Assembly: GCF_030814695.1 (NCBI RefSeq)
Contig: NZ_JAUSVL010000001.1
Coordinates: forward strand, 2,268,227-2,332,226
Direction: 5' to 3'
Source: Oligosphaera ethanolica
Lineage (GTDB): Bacteria; Verrucomicrobiota; Lentisphaeria; Oligosphaerales; Oligosphaeraceae
Length of the DNA stretch: 64,000 nt
The position numbers were made by a program, and so were the translations under genes. Positions 9,462 to 19,327 of the stretch are shown here, one piece after another. Positions within the stretch are counted from its first letter, which is position 1, and every line of letters begins with the position of its first letter. The notes beneath the pieces were generated by a model. The model saw nothing but the letters and a program-made list of their open reading frames with translations, was not told the origin of the DNA and ran no database searches.

Positions 9462-10880
9462 TTATCCTTTGCCCTTGGCACGTATCCTTTGTGCCCCATC
9501 CGCTTTAAGGATTGCGACATATTCGTCCCGCACATCAAGAGCGAGTGTCTTGCCGGCGGCGAGGGCGGCGAGGTGCTCAGGAGAGAGCGGGATTGTGCCG
9601 CCATCCCGCCGGGAACCGAAGGGGGTCTCGGCGCCGCTGGTCGCGAACGGCGCGTTCACGATCCGCACGCGATCCGTGCCGTAGGCGGCAGGCGCTTCGC
9701 GAGCTTCTCCGTCGGATTGGCCCCGTCTGGAGCGTGCTGCGGTTTGCTCGACCGCCGCGCTCAGCTCGGCTTCGATCTCCGCGATGGTGGGGAGGCTGCT
9801 CTTGAGATCGGCGGGGAGGGTCTCGGTGAGTTGTTTTGTCCAGTCGGCCACGCCGATGGGGCGTTTGCAACCACTCAGGGCGTATTCCGCGATGATCCGA
9901 TCTTTGCCCGCACACAACAGCAGACCGATGGTCGGCTGGTCGGCGGGATGCCGCAAGAGATCGTCCACCGCGCTCATGTACATGTTCAACTTGCCGACGA
10001 ACTCCGGCTCGAACGGCACGGCCTTCAGCTCCACCACCACGTAGCAGCGAAGCTTGAGATGGTAGAAAAGCAGATCGAGGTAGTAGTCTTTGCTGGCGAA
10101 CTCCAGATGCACCTGTCGCCCGACAAAAGCGAAACCGGCCCCAAGCTCGAGCAAGAACTTCTGCACATGGTCCACAAGAGCCTGTTCGACCTCGCGCTCG
10201 CGGCGAGGATCGGCGGTGCCGATGAAGTCGAACAGATATGGGTCCTTGAAGATTTGTGCGGCCAAGTCTGAATCGGCTGGCGGTAGCGTCAGGGCAAAAT
10301 TGTTGACGGCCTTGCCCTGACGGAGATGAGCTTGAGACTCGATCTGGAGATCAAGGATGCTGCGCGACCACCCGTTAGCGATCGTCTGCTGGGCATACCA
10401 CAGACGGGTGGGCGCATTGTTAAGCTTCTCCAGAAGGGCGATGTTCTGCCACCAGGGCAATTGTGCAAGGGCCCCTTGCACAATTGCCTGATCAGGCCAC
10501 GCATCGGCGAATTTTCGCATGTATTTGAGGTTCCGCGGGGACAGCCCCTGCATGTCCGGGAACTCGTTGCGCAGGTCGGTGGAGAGCCGATCAATCACCC
10601 TCGTGCCCCAGCCTTCATCCGCTTGACGGGCCAGAATAACTCGCCCGATCTCCCAGTACATCAACACCATGGCTGCGTTGGCAGCCATGGCCACGCGGAC
10701 GCGTTCGCTGCGTATGCGGTCCTTGATTTCGTTCAGCGTGGCGATGTAGTCCGACGGCGTGCCCGCATGCGACGGTGGTGCGGGAAACGAGGCGGTACCG
10801 CGTGTGCGGCCCCGGCTACGACGGGACGGCACCCCTTCACCATCAACCGAGGCGGGCGAGAGTTTCTGCTTACTTGCCAT
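9462..10880 (-). CDS. YhcG-type PDDEXK nuclease (DUF1016)
   Basis: The protein has 472 aa. The ATG at 10880 is chosen because GGAGGG lies eight bases upstream; the frame extends further but without support. It has the DUF1016 N-terminal region (about 40-200: YWEIGRVIL, LSPRNLKYMRKFA, LPWWQNIALLEKL) and a PDDEXK core near 260-310 (YYLDLLFYHLKLRCYVVVELK). A tail of about 80 residues after the nuclease domain is Arg/Ala-rich and unusual for the family. YhcG proteins are Holliday-junction-resolvase-like nucleases often found beside type I RM genes. It follows hsdR in the same direction but is separated from it by about 780 bp of repeats, so it may have its own promoter. Confidence 0.88.
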   Translation of the reverse strand: MASKQKLSPASVDGEGVPSRRSRGRTRGTASFPAPPSHAGTPSDYIATLNEIKDRIRSERVRVAMAANAAMVLMYWEIGRVILARQADEGWGTRVIDRLSTDLRNEFPDMQGLSPRNLKYMRKFADAWPDQAIVQGALAQLPWWQNIALLEKLNNAPTRLWYAQQTIANGWSRSILDLQIESQAHLRQGKAVNNFALTLPPADSDLAAQIFKDPYLFDFIGTADPRREREVEQALVDHVQKFLLELGAGFAFVGRQVHLEFASKDYYLDLLFYHLKLRCYVVVELKAVPFEPEFVGKLNMYMSAVDDLLRHPADQPTIGLLLCAGKDRIIAEYALSGCKRPIGVADWTKQLTETLPADLKSSLPTIAEIEAELSAAVEQTAARSRRGQSDGEAREAPAAYGTDRVRIVNAPFATSGAETPFGSRRDGGTIPLSPEHLAALAAGKTLALDVRDEYVAILKADGAQRIRAKGKG

Positions 10881-11039
10881 AGCCAAGACCCTCCAAGTTG
10901 CCCAAATCAACTCAACAAGCATTAAGGTAGCACCGACTGCCCGGCGCGTCCCTCCCGCGTGTTTCATTACCGTAATCGGTCAGACATTGATAATGGATTC
11001 CAGACATGCCGCCGATGTCAATCCCAGGTAAGCAAGTGA

Positions 11040-11213
11040 GTTCCATTGCCCCTTTGGCCCCAGTCAGCTTCGCCGACTGGGGCCAAAGGGGCCGAGGAAC
11101 ACGAACATTGTCGCCGTTGTACCCAGGGCGGCGCTCCGCCTTCGGCGTCGCTTGCCCTGGGCTACGATGACACGCGCCCCTCCAGGGCGCGTGCCGCTTC
11201 GCGGCCAGGGAAA
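11040..11213. repeat. palindromic dispersed repeat R1, copy 1
   Basis: About 174 bp made of nested stem-loops, including CCCCTTTGGCCCCAGTC paired with GACTGGGGCCAAAGGGG and CCCAGGGC paired with GCCCTGGG. Copies occur at 43487-43660 (same orientation, nearly identical) and 45730-45852 (inverted, partial). Confidence 0.8.
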
Positions 11214-11263
11214 CGGGCGCGTTTGACTCAGCATGAAGCTCTATGGCTCAATTATCAATGGCT

Positions 11264-11614
11264 CCTATGAAACCCGCTGCCGCAAAGGTCGGCGGAAATC
11301 AAGGTCGAATGGCTGGGCGGCGACTGGCCGTGGGTTTCCTGCAAATTGTCCCCGGTGTTTTCCCCACCGGGGTGGTTACTCCTATGAAACACGCTGCCGC
11401 AAAGGTCGGCGGAAATCAAGGTCGAATGGCTGGGCGGCGACTGGCCGTGGGTTTCCTGCAAATTGTCCCCGGTGTTTTCCCCACCGGGGTGGTTACTCCT
11501 ATGAAACACGCTGCCGCAAAGGTCGGCGGAAATCAAGGTCGAATGGCTGGGCGGCGACTGGCCGTGGGTTTCCTGCAAATTGTCCCCGGTGTTTTCCCCA
11601 CCGGGGTGGTTACT
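11264..11614. repeat. tandem array of three 117-bp units (R3)
   Basis: The unit starts at CCTATGAAAC at 11264, 11381 and 11498 and ends in a CCCCGGTG/CACCGGGG stem-loop. The copies are almost identical. Two more units of the same family lie at 46089-46317. Confidence 0.9.
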
Positions 11615-11662
11615 GACCGATTACACATCACCGGCATCCCCTGTGCCCTTCAGTCGGCAGCG

Positions 11663-14600
11663 TCACAGCGTCCACTCCCGGCAAAGTGCTTCCGTCTGTT
11701 CAAGCACCAGTTCGGTGGCGCGCTGTGCCATGTCGGGTGGGTAGCCGTACTTGCGCAGGACGCGCTTCACCAGCACCCGAATCTGCGCGCGGGCGTTCTC
11801 CCGCATCTGCCAGTCGATGCTGACGCTTTCGCGAACGCGGTTCACCAACTCCTGGGCAAGCAGGCAGAGCGATTCGTCGCCCATGACCTCGCGGGCGCTG
11901 CCGTTGTCCGCCAGGGCATCATAGAAGGCCATCTCGTCGTCATTCAGGCCGAGCTTCTCGCCGCGCCCCTGCGCCTCGCGGATCTTCCTTGCCAAGTCGA
12001 TCAGCTCCTGGATGACCTCGGCCGCCTCGATGGCCCGGTTCTGGTACTTGCGCACGGCCAGCTCGAGCATCTCGGCGAAGGAACGGGCCTGGACGACGTT
12101 CTTGCGCGAGCGACCCTTGATCTCGTCATTGATGAGCTTCTTCAGGAGTTCCAGGGCGAGGTTCCTCTGGGGCAGGTGCTTGACCTCCTCGAGGAATTCG
12201 TCGGACAAAATCGAGATGTCCGGGCGGTCCATGCCCGCCGCCGCAAAGATGTCCACGACTTCGGTGGACGCGACCGCCTTTGACACGAGCTGCCTGACGG
12301 CGGCCTCGACTTCGTACTGGCTCCTGCCGGTCTCGTCGCCCGTGGCCTTGATCAGCGCGGCACGCACCTCCTGGAAGAACGCGATGTCGTCGCGTAGGGC
12401 CAGCGCCCGCTCGTCGGGCACGACCAGAGCAAAGGCCTTCGACAGATTGGCGACGGCGGGAAGGTAACGCTTCTTGCCGCCTGCCTGCCGCGTCGTACCA
12501 CTTTGCGGCGCAGGCAGGTCCTCCAGGGAGAGAATGAACTCCATGGCCTGCGCGATTCCGGCGATGCGGCCCGAGGCCGGGCCGGTGACGACCGCCCGGT
12601 AGTCGAAATTATGGAACATTTGCTGCACAATCTCGAACTTCTCGAGGAACACCGCCATGGCCTGCTCGCGGTCGATGGCAGCGCTGCCCTTGCCACCGCT
12701 GGCCGTGTAGTTGGCCAGCGCCCGTTTGAGCGAGTCCGCCAGGCCGAGGTAGTCCACGACCAAGCCGCCCGGCTTGTCGCGGAACACCCGGTTGACGCGG
12801 GCAATGGCCTGCATCAGGTTGTGCCCGCTCATCGGCTTGTCCAGGTACATGGTGTGCATCGACGGGCAGTCAAAGCCGGTCAGCCACATGTCCCGCACGA
12901 TGACGATCTGCAGGCCGTCGCCGGGATTCTTGAAGCGCCTGGCCAGATCCTCGCGGGCGTTCTTTGTGCGGATATGCGGCTGCCACGACGGATTGTCGGA
13001 GGCGCTGCCGCTCATCACGATCTTGACCCTGCCGCAGGCGTCATCGGGGCTGTGCCAGGCGGGGCGCAGCGCCACGATGGCGTTGTACATGTCCACGCAA
13101 ATGCGGCGGCTCATGCACACCACCATCGCCTTGCCGTCCAGCACCTCCAGGCGCTTCTCGAAGTGGGCGACGAGGTCGCGGGCCACCAGTCCGACGCGCC
13201 GTTCCGTGCCGACCATTGCTTCCAGCGCGGCCCACTTGCTCCGTAGGCGCTGCTTCTGGGTCTCTTCCTCGCCTTCGGTGATCTCCTCGAACTCGGGGTC
13301 GATCTTCGGCCTCTCCGATTCCTCAAGCTCCAGCTTTGCCAGGCGGGATTCGTAGTAGATCGGCACCGTCGCGCCATCCTCAACGGCGCGCAGAATGTCA
13401 TATTTGTCGATATAGTCGCCGAACACCGCCGGGGTGCTGCGATCGTCGGTCTCGACCGGGGTGCCGGTGAAGCCGATGAAGGAAGCGTGCGGCAGCGCCT
13501 CATGCAGCTTCCGGGCGAACCCGTCGATGAAACCATACTGCGAACGGTGCGCTTCATCGGCGATGACCACGACGTTCTCGCGGGTCGTCAGGGTGTCGTC
13601 GCCCGCGAATTTCTGGATGGTGGTGAAGATGACGCCGCCCGAGGCGACCTTCAGCAGGTCTTTGAGATGCGCCCGGCTGGCCGCCTGAACTGGCGTCTGG
13701 CGCAGCAGCTCGCGACAGTTGGCAAACGTGGTGAAGAGCTGCTCGTCCAGGTCGTTCCGGTCGGTGATCACCACCAGGGTCGGATTGCCCATGTCCGGGT
13801 GCCGGATCACTTTTCCGGCGTAGAACGTCATGGAGAGACTCTTCCCGCTGCCCTGGGTGTGCCAGATCACGCCGATGCGGTGGCCGCCGAAATGCGTGGT
13901 GCCCTTGCCGTACCTGCCCGCCCCCTCGCCAATCGCCAGCTCGCCATTGGGATCGAAGGCCGGGAAACGCCCGATGAGGCGCATGTCGTCGGTGTCGATG
14001 CCGCATGCGGAGAACGTGCAGGACAGGGCCCGGTTGACCGCCCAGTATTGGTGATAGGCGGCCGCCTTCTTGATCACCTTCGCGCCGTCATCCTCGAACA
14101 CCACGAAGTTCAGCACGTAGTCGAGAAAGCGCCTCGGCTCGAAGACGCCCCGGATCAGCGTTTCCAGTTCCGGGGTGCCCTTGGGCACCACACCGGTGCC
14201 GTCCACGGTCCGCCACGGCATGAAACGATCCCAACCGCTACTCAGGGTTCCGAGCCTGGCCTGCAGGCCGTCAGAGATGACCAGCACTTCATTGGCGGTA
14301 AACAGCGACGGAATGTCCGCCTTGTAGGTCTGCAACTGGTTGAAGGCATGCCGGATCGTGGCGTTCTCGCTGCCCGGATTCTTGAGTTCCAGCACCCCCA
14401 GTGGCAACCCGTTCACGAACACCACCACGTCCGCGCGCCGGTTCTTTTTGCCTGACACGGCGGAGCCTTGCGAAGACGGTTCCTCGATGACCGTGTATTG
14501 GTTCAAGGCCAGAAACTCGTTGTTCGCCACGTCATCCAGGTCGAAGAGCCAGACTTTCACATGCTGCGTGCCGCCATACTCCTCGGGCGCGGCCACCTCC

Positions 14601-14896
14601 ACGTCCACGCCGTCGGTCAGCAGGCGGTGAAGCGCCCGGTTGTTCATCATTAGATCGGGCGACGGCGGGTTCAGAATCCGCCGCATGGCCTCGTCGATAC
14701 CCTCGGCGGACACGCCGGGATTGATGCGTTCGAGCGCCTGGCGCAGGCGCCCGACCAGAATGGTCTGCCGGTAGTCTTCGCGCTCGGGGCTGCACCCATC
14801 CGGGGCCAAGTCCGGCCCGTGCAAGGTCCGGTAGCCCAGCTCGGCAAACCAGGACAGCGTCGTTTCTTCGAGAATGTTCTCGGTGATGGCGGGCAT
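11663..14896 (-). CDS. hsdR: type I restriction enzyme, R subunit
   Basis: The protein has 1077 aa when started at the ATG at 14896 (GGAG ten bases upstream; the ATG at 14905 sits on top of that site). The nuclease domain has D...LELKN ([17 protein letters not shown]) near residues 155-175, [11 protein letters not shown] near 350 (Walker A), [11 protein letters not shown] near 450 (DEAH) and helicase motif [12 protein letters not shown] near 700. This is the endonuclease/translocase of a type I system; it cuts away from the recognition site with HsdM and HsdS. It begins 2 bp after the DUF4276 stop, so the ATPase/DUF4276 pair is part of the same transcription unit. Length and motifs are normal. 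Confidence 0.96.
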   Translation of the reverse strand: MPAITENILEETTLSWFAELGYRTLHGPDLAPDGCSPEREDYRQTILVGRLRQALERINPGVSAEGIDEAMRRILNPPSPDLMMNNRALHRLLTDGVDVEVAAPEEYGGTQHVKVWLFDLDDVANNEFLALNQYTVIEEPSSQGSAVSGKKNRRADVVVFVNGLPLGVLELKNPGSENATIRHAFNQLQTYKADIPSLFTANEVLVISDGLQARLGTLSSGWDRFMPWRTVDGTGVVPKGTPELETLIRGVFEPRRFLDYVLNFVVFEDDGAKVIKKAAAYHQYWAVNRALSCTFSACGIDTDDMRLIGRFPAFDPNGELAIGEGAGRYGKGTTHFGGHRIGVIWHTQGSGKSLSMTFYAGKVIRHPDMGNPTLVVITDRNDLDEQLFTTFANCRELLRQTPVQAASRAHLKDLLKVASGGVIFTTIQKFAGDDTLTTRENVVVIADEAHRSQYGFIDGFARKLHEALPHASFIGFTGTPVETDDRSTPAVFGDYIDKYDILRAVEDGATVPIYYESRLAKLELEESERPKIDPEFEEITEGEEETQKQRLRSKWAALEAMVGTERRVGLVARDLVAHFEKRLEVLDGKAMVVCMSRRICVDMYNAIVALRPAWHSPDDACGRVKIVMSGSASDNPSWQPHIRTKNAREDLARRFKNPGDGLQIVIVRDMWLTGFDCPSMHTMYLDKPMSGHNLMQAIARVNRVFRDKPGGLVVDYLGLADSLKRALANYTASGGKGSAAIDREQAMAVFLEKFEIVQQMFHNFDYRAVVTGPASGRIAGIAQAMEFILSLEDLPAPQSGTTRQAGGKKRYLPAVANLSKAFALVVPDERALALRDDIAFFQEVRAALIKATGDETGRSQYEVEAAVRQLVSKAVASTEVVDIFAAAGMDRPDISILSDEFLEEVKHLPQRNLALELLKKLINDEIKGRSRKNVVQARSFAEMLELAVRKYQNRAIEAAEVIQELIDLARKIREAQGRGEKLGLNDDEMAFYDALADNGSAREVMGDESLCLLAQELVNRVRESVSIDWQMRENARAQIRVLVKRVLRKYGYPPDMAQRATELVLEQTEALCREWTL

Positions 14897-14898
14897 TG

Positions 14899-15531
14899 TC
14901 AACATGCTCCATGCAAAGAAGCCTCGGCGATGTCGTGCAAGCAGCGACAGAAAGTCTGAAAGCTGTGTGATGTATTGCGTGAGGGTTCCCAGTGCACTGC
15001 AATGGCCCGGGCAGCTTCAATTTTGCGCAGTCCCGAGTGAAAATATCCGGCGCGCTGCAATATCCGTTCAAGAGCTTCCCAAGTGCCTCCGGCTATGGCG
15101 TCCGGATCACGATACCGTGCCCGCAGGGGAATACTTGCCGTAACGCGTGGATAAGCGGCGCAGACGGCGGACCAGTCCCCAAAATACCAGGCTTCAAGCT
15201 CCTCGATGGCCAGACGGCTGGCCACTTGCCAGTTCTTGGCCAGTGACGTGGACTTGTTGCGCATGCCGGAAGTGGCGACCATGTTGTCCAGTTTATGCTT
15301 CAATTCCAGGCAATCATCATCGTCACGGTCGATGACGACGATGATTCGCCAGTCATCGGGCAACCAAGCCGCATAGCCACGCAGGCGTTGCGGCAGGTAC
15401 GTCAACAGACCGTTCTTGCCCTGATAGCAGTGAATGGTGAAGGTGATCTTGCCCAGGAGTCGCGGCAATAGTTCGTTGAGAGCGGCTTCCATGGATGGTT
15501 CTTCAACCAGAAATTCGATGTGTGAGACCAT
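14899..15531 (-). CDS. DUF4276 family protein, TOPRIM-like
   Basis: The protein has 210 aa. The ATG at 15531 follows the ATPase stop by 7 bp and has a purine-rich site; the open frame running to 15852 overlaps the ATPase gene and is not used. The N-terminal [14 protein letters not shown] supplies the conserved acidic pair and [13 protein letters not shown] near residue 70 the DxD-type motif of a TOPRIM-like fold. In OLD-family nucleases an ABC-type ATPase and a TOPRIM domain are fused; here they are separate adjacent genes. The likely role is a nuclease partner of the ATPase. The assignment of DUF4276 as TOPRIM-like is from family knowledge and motif reading. Confidence 0.85.
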   Translation of the reverse strand: MVSHIEFLVEEPSMEAALNELLPRLLGKITFTIHCYQGKNGLLTYLPQRLRGYAAWLPDDWRIIVVIDRDDDDCLELKHKLDNMVATSGMRNKSTSLAKNWQVASRLAIEELEAWYFGDWSAVCAAYPRVTASIPLRARYRDPDAIAGGTWEALERILQRAGYFHSGLRKIEAARAIAVHWEPSRNTSHSFQTFCRCLHDIAEASLHGAC

Positions 15532-15538
15532 CTTCTCT

Positions 15539-16768
15539 TCATCTCCTGTCAGCTGGCGCGCCAGAGTTGACCAAAGGGTCGCCGAGTCCCAGATGTCCCT
15601 CAAGCCAAAGATGGCCCATCGAGGCCCCTGCCTTGATGAATTCGGCAATTCCCCGGATGTCGGCGGCTCGAGTGACTTGGCTGAAGCCCCGTTCATCACG
15701 ATAGATGACGCGAACTTCCTCCGGGCGCATTCCGTTGATGAAGAATGGCGAGTGGGTGGTAACCAGCAGTTGTGAGCTCTCGGCGGCGGCACGGCACTCC
15801 TCGGCCAGGCCGGGCAGGAGGCGCGGGTGCAGGAAATTCTCCGGTTCCTCAATGCCGATGAAGCGGGGTGGCTGCGGGGCCATCAGCAGAACCAGATAGG
15901 ACAGCATTTTCATGGTGCCGTCGGAGGCAAAGCGGGAGAGTACCGGCTGCTCGAAAGGAGCATCCTTGATCTGCAGCAGAAGGCGGCCGTCAGGCATGGC
16001 ATCGGCAGTCACCTTTTCCAAACGGGGAATGCGTCGGCGCAACGCCTCGTAAATTTGTTCCAAGCGATCACCGTGCTGTTCGTACAGATACTGAATGACA
16101 TTGGGCAGATTGTCTCCGGTCTTGCTCAAGCGTTCCTGCGGACCGGCTTCTGGTTGCCCGCGAGTGTCTTCTATCGACAGGTAAGAAACGTGCCAGTCCG
16201 CGATGAACTCGCGCAAAGCGGCCACCCGGGGATGCTCGGCAAACTGCCCCAGCGTGTTTACGGCAATCAGATCGGGCGAGCGCAAAGGGATTTCAACCCG
16301 GTGGTCGTCGCTGTCGGGCATTTCGCCACTGATGGCGCGCCCTTTTCCCTGCGCATAATCAAGAAAGCGAAAGGGCTTGCCATACTGACCACGCCGCCAT
16401 TGCAGCCACTCCTCGGCGACATAGGGGCCGCGCGGGCCTTCATCAATGGCTAGATGATAGGTGATGACCGGGTCGTGGGACTTTTCCCGATACGCGATTT
16501 CGATCACAATCGGTCCGTCTTGCCCGCGGGTCTTGAGTTCTTTGGCGCGGCCACGCCGGTCCCAGGCGTGCCGCAAGCCAAACTGGAAACATTCGGCCAG
16601 AAAATTGAATACATCAAAAATCGTCGATTTGCCGCACCCATTCGGACCGAGCAAGGCCATGAATGGCGTGATATTCGACAATTTCACATCCTGCAACGCC
16701 CGGAAATTCCTCACCCGCAGCGATTCGATGCGCGCGGGATGCTCTTTTTTCATTTTGCTATGGCTCAT
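15539..16768 (-). CDS. AAA family (ABC/SMC-like) ATPase
   Basis: The protein has 409 aa with GGAGG seven bases before the ATG at 16768. It opens with [17 protein letters not shown] and Walker [12 protein letters not shown] near residue 42. A signature region ([16 protein letters not shown]) lies near 290, Walker [14 protein letters not shown] near 320 and the H-loop [12 protein letters not shown] near 350. This is the RecF/OLD-like ATPase layout (AAA_21). Its downstream partner is the TOPRIM-like DUF4276 protein. The pair sits between hsdS and hsdR, so it is either an embedded second defence module or an accessory of the RM complex. Confidence 0.9.
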   Translation of the reverse strand: MSHSKMKKEHPARIESLRVRNFRALQDVKLSNITPFMALLGPNGCGKSTIFDVFNFLAECFQFGLRHAWDRRGRAKELKTRGQDGPIVIEIAYREKSHDPVITYHLAIDEGPRGPYVAEEWLQWRRGQYGKPFRFLDYAQGKGRAISGEMPDSDDHRVEIPLRSPDLIAVNTLGQFAEHPRVAALREFIADWHVSYLSIEDTRGQPEAGPQERLSKTGDNLPNVIQYLYEQHGDRLEQIYEALRRRIPRLEKVTADAMPDGRLLLQIKDAPFEQPVLSRFASDGTMKMLSYLVLLMAPQPPRFIGIEEPENFLHPRLLPGLAEECRAAAESSQLLVTTHSPFFINGMRPEEVRVIYRDERGFSQVTRAADIRGIAEFIKAGASMGHLWLEGHLGLGDPLVNSGAPADRR

Positions 16769-17010
16769 GCTTGGCCTCCTGCAATGACGCCCTGTCGAGC
16801 TTCGTCCACTTTTCTGTTAAGATAACTCCAACGACCTGACTGAAACACCCCCGCTGCAAGTTCGCGCCGAAACCGACGCGGTTCGTCAGCAAAGCGGTTC
16901 TGACCATGACTTTTGCCCCGGGGTTGGTGGCTTCCCTTGAAGAAGGCAGTTCAGGACGTAGGCCATGCGAATGCCCCGGGCCCGCCTTCTTGTTAATGCG
17001 TATGAATCCG

Positions 17011-18369
17011 TCATCGATCTGCCTCCGCTGTCAGCGTGGCCGCGACGGGAACCGTCACCTCGCCAGACAGTAGCCACGGGAGAAGCGTGTCGCGGAGTTT
17101 CGTCAGTGCTTGCGCCTGCAACAGGACGCTGATTGCCTTCTCCATGGCCGGACCCAACTGTCGGTCGGCTGCGCCCAGGACGTCGCCACTTGGGACGACA
17201 ACCTTGGCAGCAGTCAGATGGTCGCGCTTGATGTGGCCCATGGTTGTGGCCTTGTCTGCTGCGATCTGGATGAAATCCTGAAGGTGATGATCCGTCCACA
17301 GGTAGATGAACCACTTCGGGAAGGCATCGGACGTCACTTTGAACAGGTGCTGGTTGAGAACGCCGGGGCCTTCCGTCCAGGGCCGCACCAAGAGGCTACC
17401 TGACCATGAGAAGAGGATGTCCCCGTCTTCAACCAGGTACTTTTTCGGCACGGAGGCGGTCGCCCTGTCCGTTTGTTCGCTGATCCCGCTCCGCAGCTCG
17501 CGAATCTTGATGACTGGCAGGCCGTGTTCGCCGTCCTGCACCGGGTACTTCTGGCAGGCCAACCCATTCATGTAGTCGGCGACTTGGTCGAGAGCACGAA
17601 TACTCCACCCCTTGGGAATCCAGCCCATGGCGTCTGTGTGGGTGAATTCGGCGGGGAAGAGGGCGCGGAGGTCGTCGGGGAGGGGCTTGGCGTGTTCTTC
17701 GGCGGCCTGCTGGCGGAGGGCGGCGCGGTCGGCGAGTTCGTCGGGGATGGGCTTTCCGGCGGCCAGGGCGTTGTCGATCACCGGGTCGAAGTCGATGAAC
17801 CAGCTCTTGAACAGGGCGCGGACGATGCCCTCAAGGGTGCGGTTCAGCCGCCGGTTGCACTCAATCTTGTCGTCCAGCGTCCCGAGCACGTGCGCGATGG
17901 CGCGCTGCTCGGGAAGGGGTGGTAATGAAATCGGATAGTCACGGAGAACCTTAGCATTGGCACCAGCTTGTGCTGATCCGGTCTTTGAAGCATTTACATA
18001 GGTCCACCAGTATTGGGAGCGCATGGTGAACCAAACAAACCGTGCATCTGCCTTGCATGGGTCGATTTTAAACCGAATCAGGTAGGATGCAAACACTGCA
18101 TCCTCGGTGCTATCGAAGAGGTAGTTCTCTCCCGTACTATTGCCGGTACGGGCAACGACTATGTCACCTTGGTGAAGCCGGTATTTTTCGTGTTGTTCAG
18201 GAGTTATTTGACAATATGGCACGGTGTGCCAGTCGACAACACCATTCTGAATGTCAGTAATCCGCAGAAAACGAGGTCCCACACGATCTATAGACGCGCT
18301 TTCTGTATAGCCGTAAGTGACATCGCATGAGATGTCACCAAGAGTTACCATTCTCCACTCATTGGCCAT
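17011..18369 (-). CDS. hsdS: type I restriction enzyme, S (specificity) subunit
   Basis: The protein has 452 aa. The ATG at 18369 (MANEWRMVTLGD) has GGAG ten bases upstream; a longer frame to 18486 overlaps the upstream gene. It has two target-recognition domains, about residues 5-170 and 245-400. Each is followed by a conserved helical region: ISLPPLPEQRAIAHVLGTLDDKIE after the first is the HsdS hallmark (quoted only in part: LPPLPEQRAIAHVL), and the second is more divergent. It determines the bipartite DNA target for HsdM/HsdR. About 240 bp without a gene separate it from the ATPase. Confidence 0.95.
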   Translation of the reverse strand: MANEWRMVTLGDISCDVTYGYTESASIDRVGPRFLRITDIQNGVVDWHTVPYCQITPEQHEKYRLHQGDIVVARTGNSTGENYLFDSTEDAVFASYLIRFKIDPCKADARFVWFTMRSQYWWTYVNASKTGSAQAGANAKVLRDYPISLPPLPEQRAIAHVLGTLDDKIECNRRLNRTLEGIVRALFKSWFIDFDPVIDNALAAGKPIPDELADRAALRQQAAEEHAKPLPDDLRALFPAEFTHTDAMGWIPKGWSIRALDQVADYMNGLACQKYPVQDGEHGLPVIKIRELRSGISEQTDRATASVPKKYLVEDGDILFSWSGSLLVRPWTEGPGVLNQHLFKVTSDAFPKWFIYLWTDHHLQDFIQIAADKATTMGHIKRDHLTAAKVVVPSGDVLGAADRQLGPAMEKAISVLLQAQALTKLRDTLLPWLLSGEVTVPVAATLTAEADR

Positions 18370-18401
18370 GGTTATGTGTCTCCGCGTTGCATCGTTTCCC
18401 A

Positions 18402-19322
18402 TTACGCATGGCATTTTTTCAGGATGGCCGCTACCCGTTCCATGACGGACAAGGCGCCGGCATCCATTTTTGCGAAGGCGAACCATTTCTTGCCGAGGTC
18501 CTTGAGGGAAGCGCCGAGATGGTAGACGACGTTCCCGTCGAGGATCAGAAAGCGGTCATGGCTGTCGGCGAATTCACGGATGGCGACGGGCGGGTATTGG
18601 GCGTTATGTTTTTCCAGGTCAAGGGCCAGCGTTTTGCTGATGCTCCGGGTAAGGACAATGACACTGACGCCTGTCTGGCGCTTGGCGAGCAGCGTCAGCA
18701 CGCTATCATCCACATAATTGTCAATGAGAACAATCGACTTTTGCGCCTGTCGCAGGAGGTCGCTGACGAAACGATAGGCATCGAAGACCTGGCCATCGAA
18801 AAAGACGCCCTGTTCGGGCTGCTGGCGCTTGGCGTCGAGGGCGGCAAAGACCTGCTCGAAGCGGGCGTCGGTTACCATCTCATGCCCAATCTGGCGCTTT
18901 TCCAGGGTGTCCAGGCGTTGCAGCAGAGGCTCGTGAGCGACCAGAAAGCGTCGCATGGCGACAAAGGCATTGATGATGCTGATGCTAATCTCAATGGCGG
19001 TGCGGCTGCGAAGCACCGCCGAAAGCATGGCCACGCCCTGTTCGGTGAAAACGTACGGGAGAGTTGACGAATGTTTAAGGCTTTTGAACCGGTCACAACT
19101 TGTGACCAGTTCGTTTTTTTCATTTTCAGTAAGCTGGAAACGAAATTCAGCGGGAAAGCGTGACAGGTTTCTCTTGGCGGCCTGGTTGATGGCTTTTGTT
19201 TCGACGCCAAAGAGGACGGCAAGATCATGGTCAATCATGATCTGAACATCACGGACAGTATATATCTGTCGGCGTATATTTTCTTCCTGCGGAGTGATGA
19301 CGGCAATATTTCTGTTCACCAC
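18402..19322 (-). CDS. ORF6N/KilA-N-type protein with PLD-like C-terminus
   Basis: The protein has 306 aa and starts GTG at 19322 with AGGAGG nine bases upstream. Residues about 15-110 form an ORF6N domain (RDVQIMIDHDLAVLFGVETK; PYVFTEQGVAMLSAVL). The C-terminal half (about 190-300) reads SIVLIDNYVDDSVL, then VSVIVLTRS and HDRFLILDG, a phospholipase-D-like core with a degenerate HKD motif (H-D-R-F rather than H-x-K). Such ORF6N proteins are regular passengers of type I RM operons; their function is unknown but may be DNA binding or regulation. It follows the broken ORF6N gene by 5 bp and precedes hsdS. Confidence 0.85.
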   Translation of the reverse strand: MVNRNIAVITPQEENIRRQIYTVRDVQIMIDHDLAVLFGVETKAINQAAKRNLSRFPAEFRFQLTENEKNELVTSCDRFKSLKHSSTLPYVFTEQGVAMLSAVLRSRTAIEISISIINAFVAMRRFLVAHEPLLQRLDTLEKRQIGHEMVTDARFEQVFAALDAKRQQPEQGVFFDGQVFDAYRFVSDLLRQAQKSIVLIDNYVDDSVLTLLAKRQTGVSVIVLTRSISKTLALDLEKHNAQYPPVAIREFADSHDRFLILDGNVVYHLGASLKDLGKKWFAFAKMDAGALSVMERVAAILKKCHA

Positions 19323-19327
19323 AGTTG

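Larger units (their letters stand above)
10881..11662. other. intergenic: repeat-rich gap
   Basis: No credible gene in 780 bp. It holds one copy of the palindromic repeat R1 (11040-11213) and three tandem 117-bp units (11264-11614). Reading frames on both strands of the tandem array stay open because 117 is a multiple of three; I do not regard them as genes. Confidence 0.7.

Noticed and set aside
11264-11614. CRISPR array
   Set aside because: The units are contiguous 117-bp repeats without unique spacers, and there are no cas genes.
11233-12283. Frames running through the 117-bp tandem array
   Set aside because: They stay open only because the unit is a multiple of three. They have no ribosome site or domain, and one runs into the antisense of hsdR.
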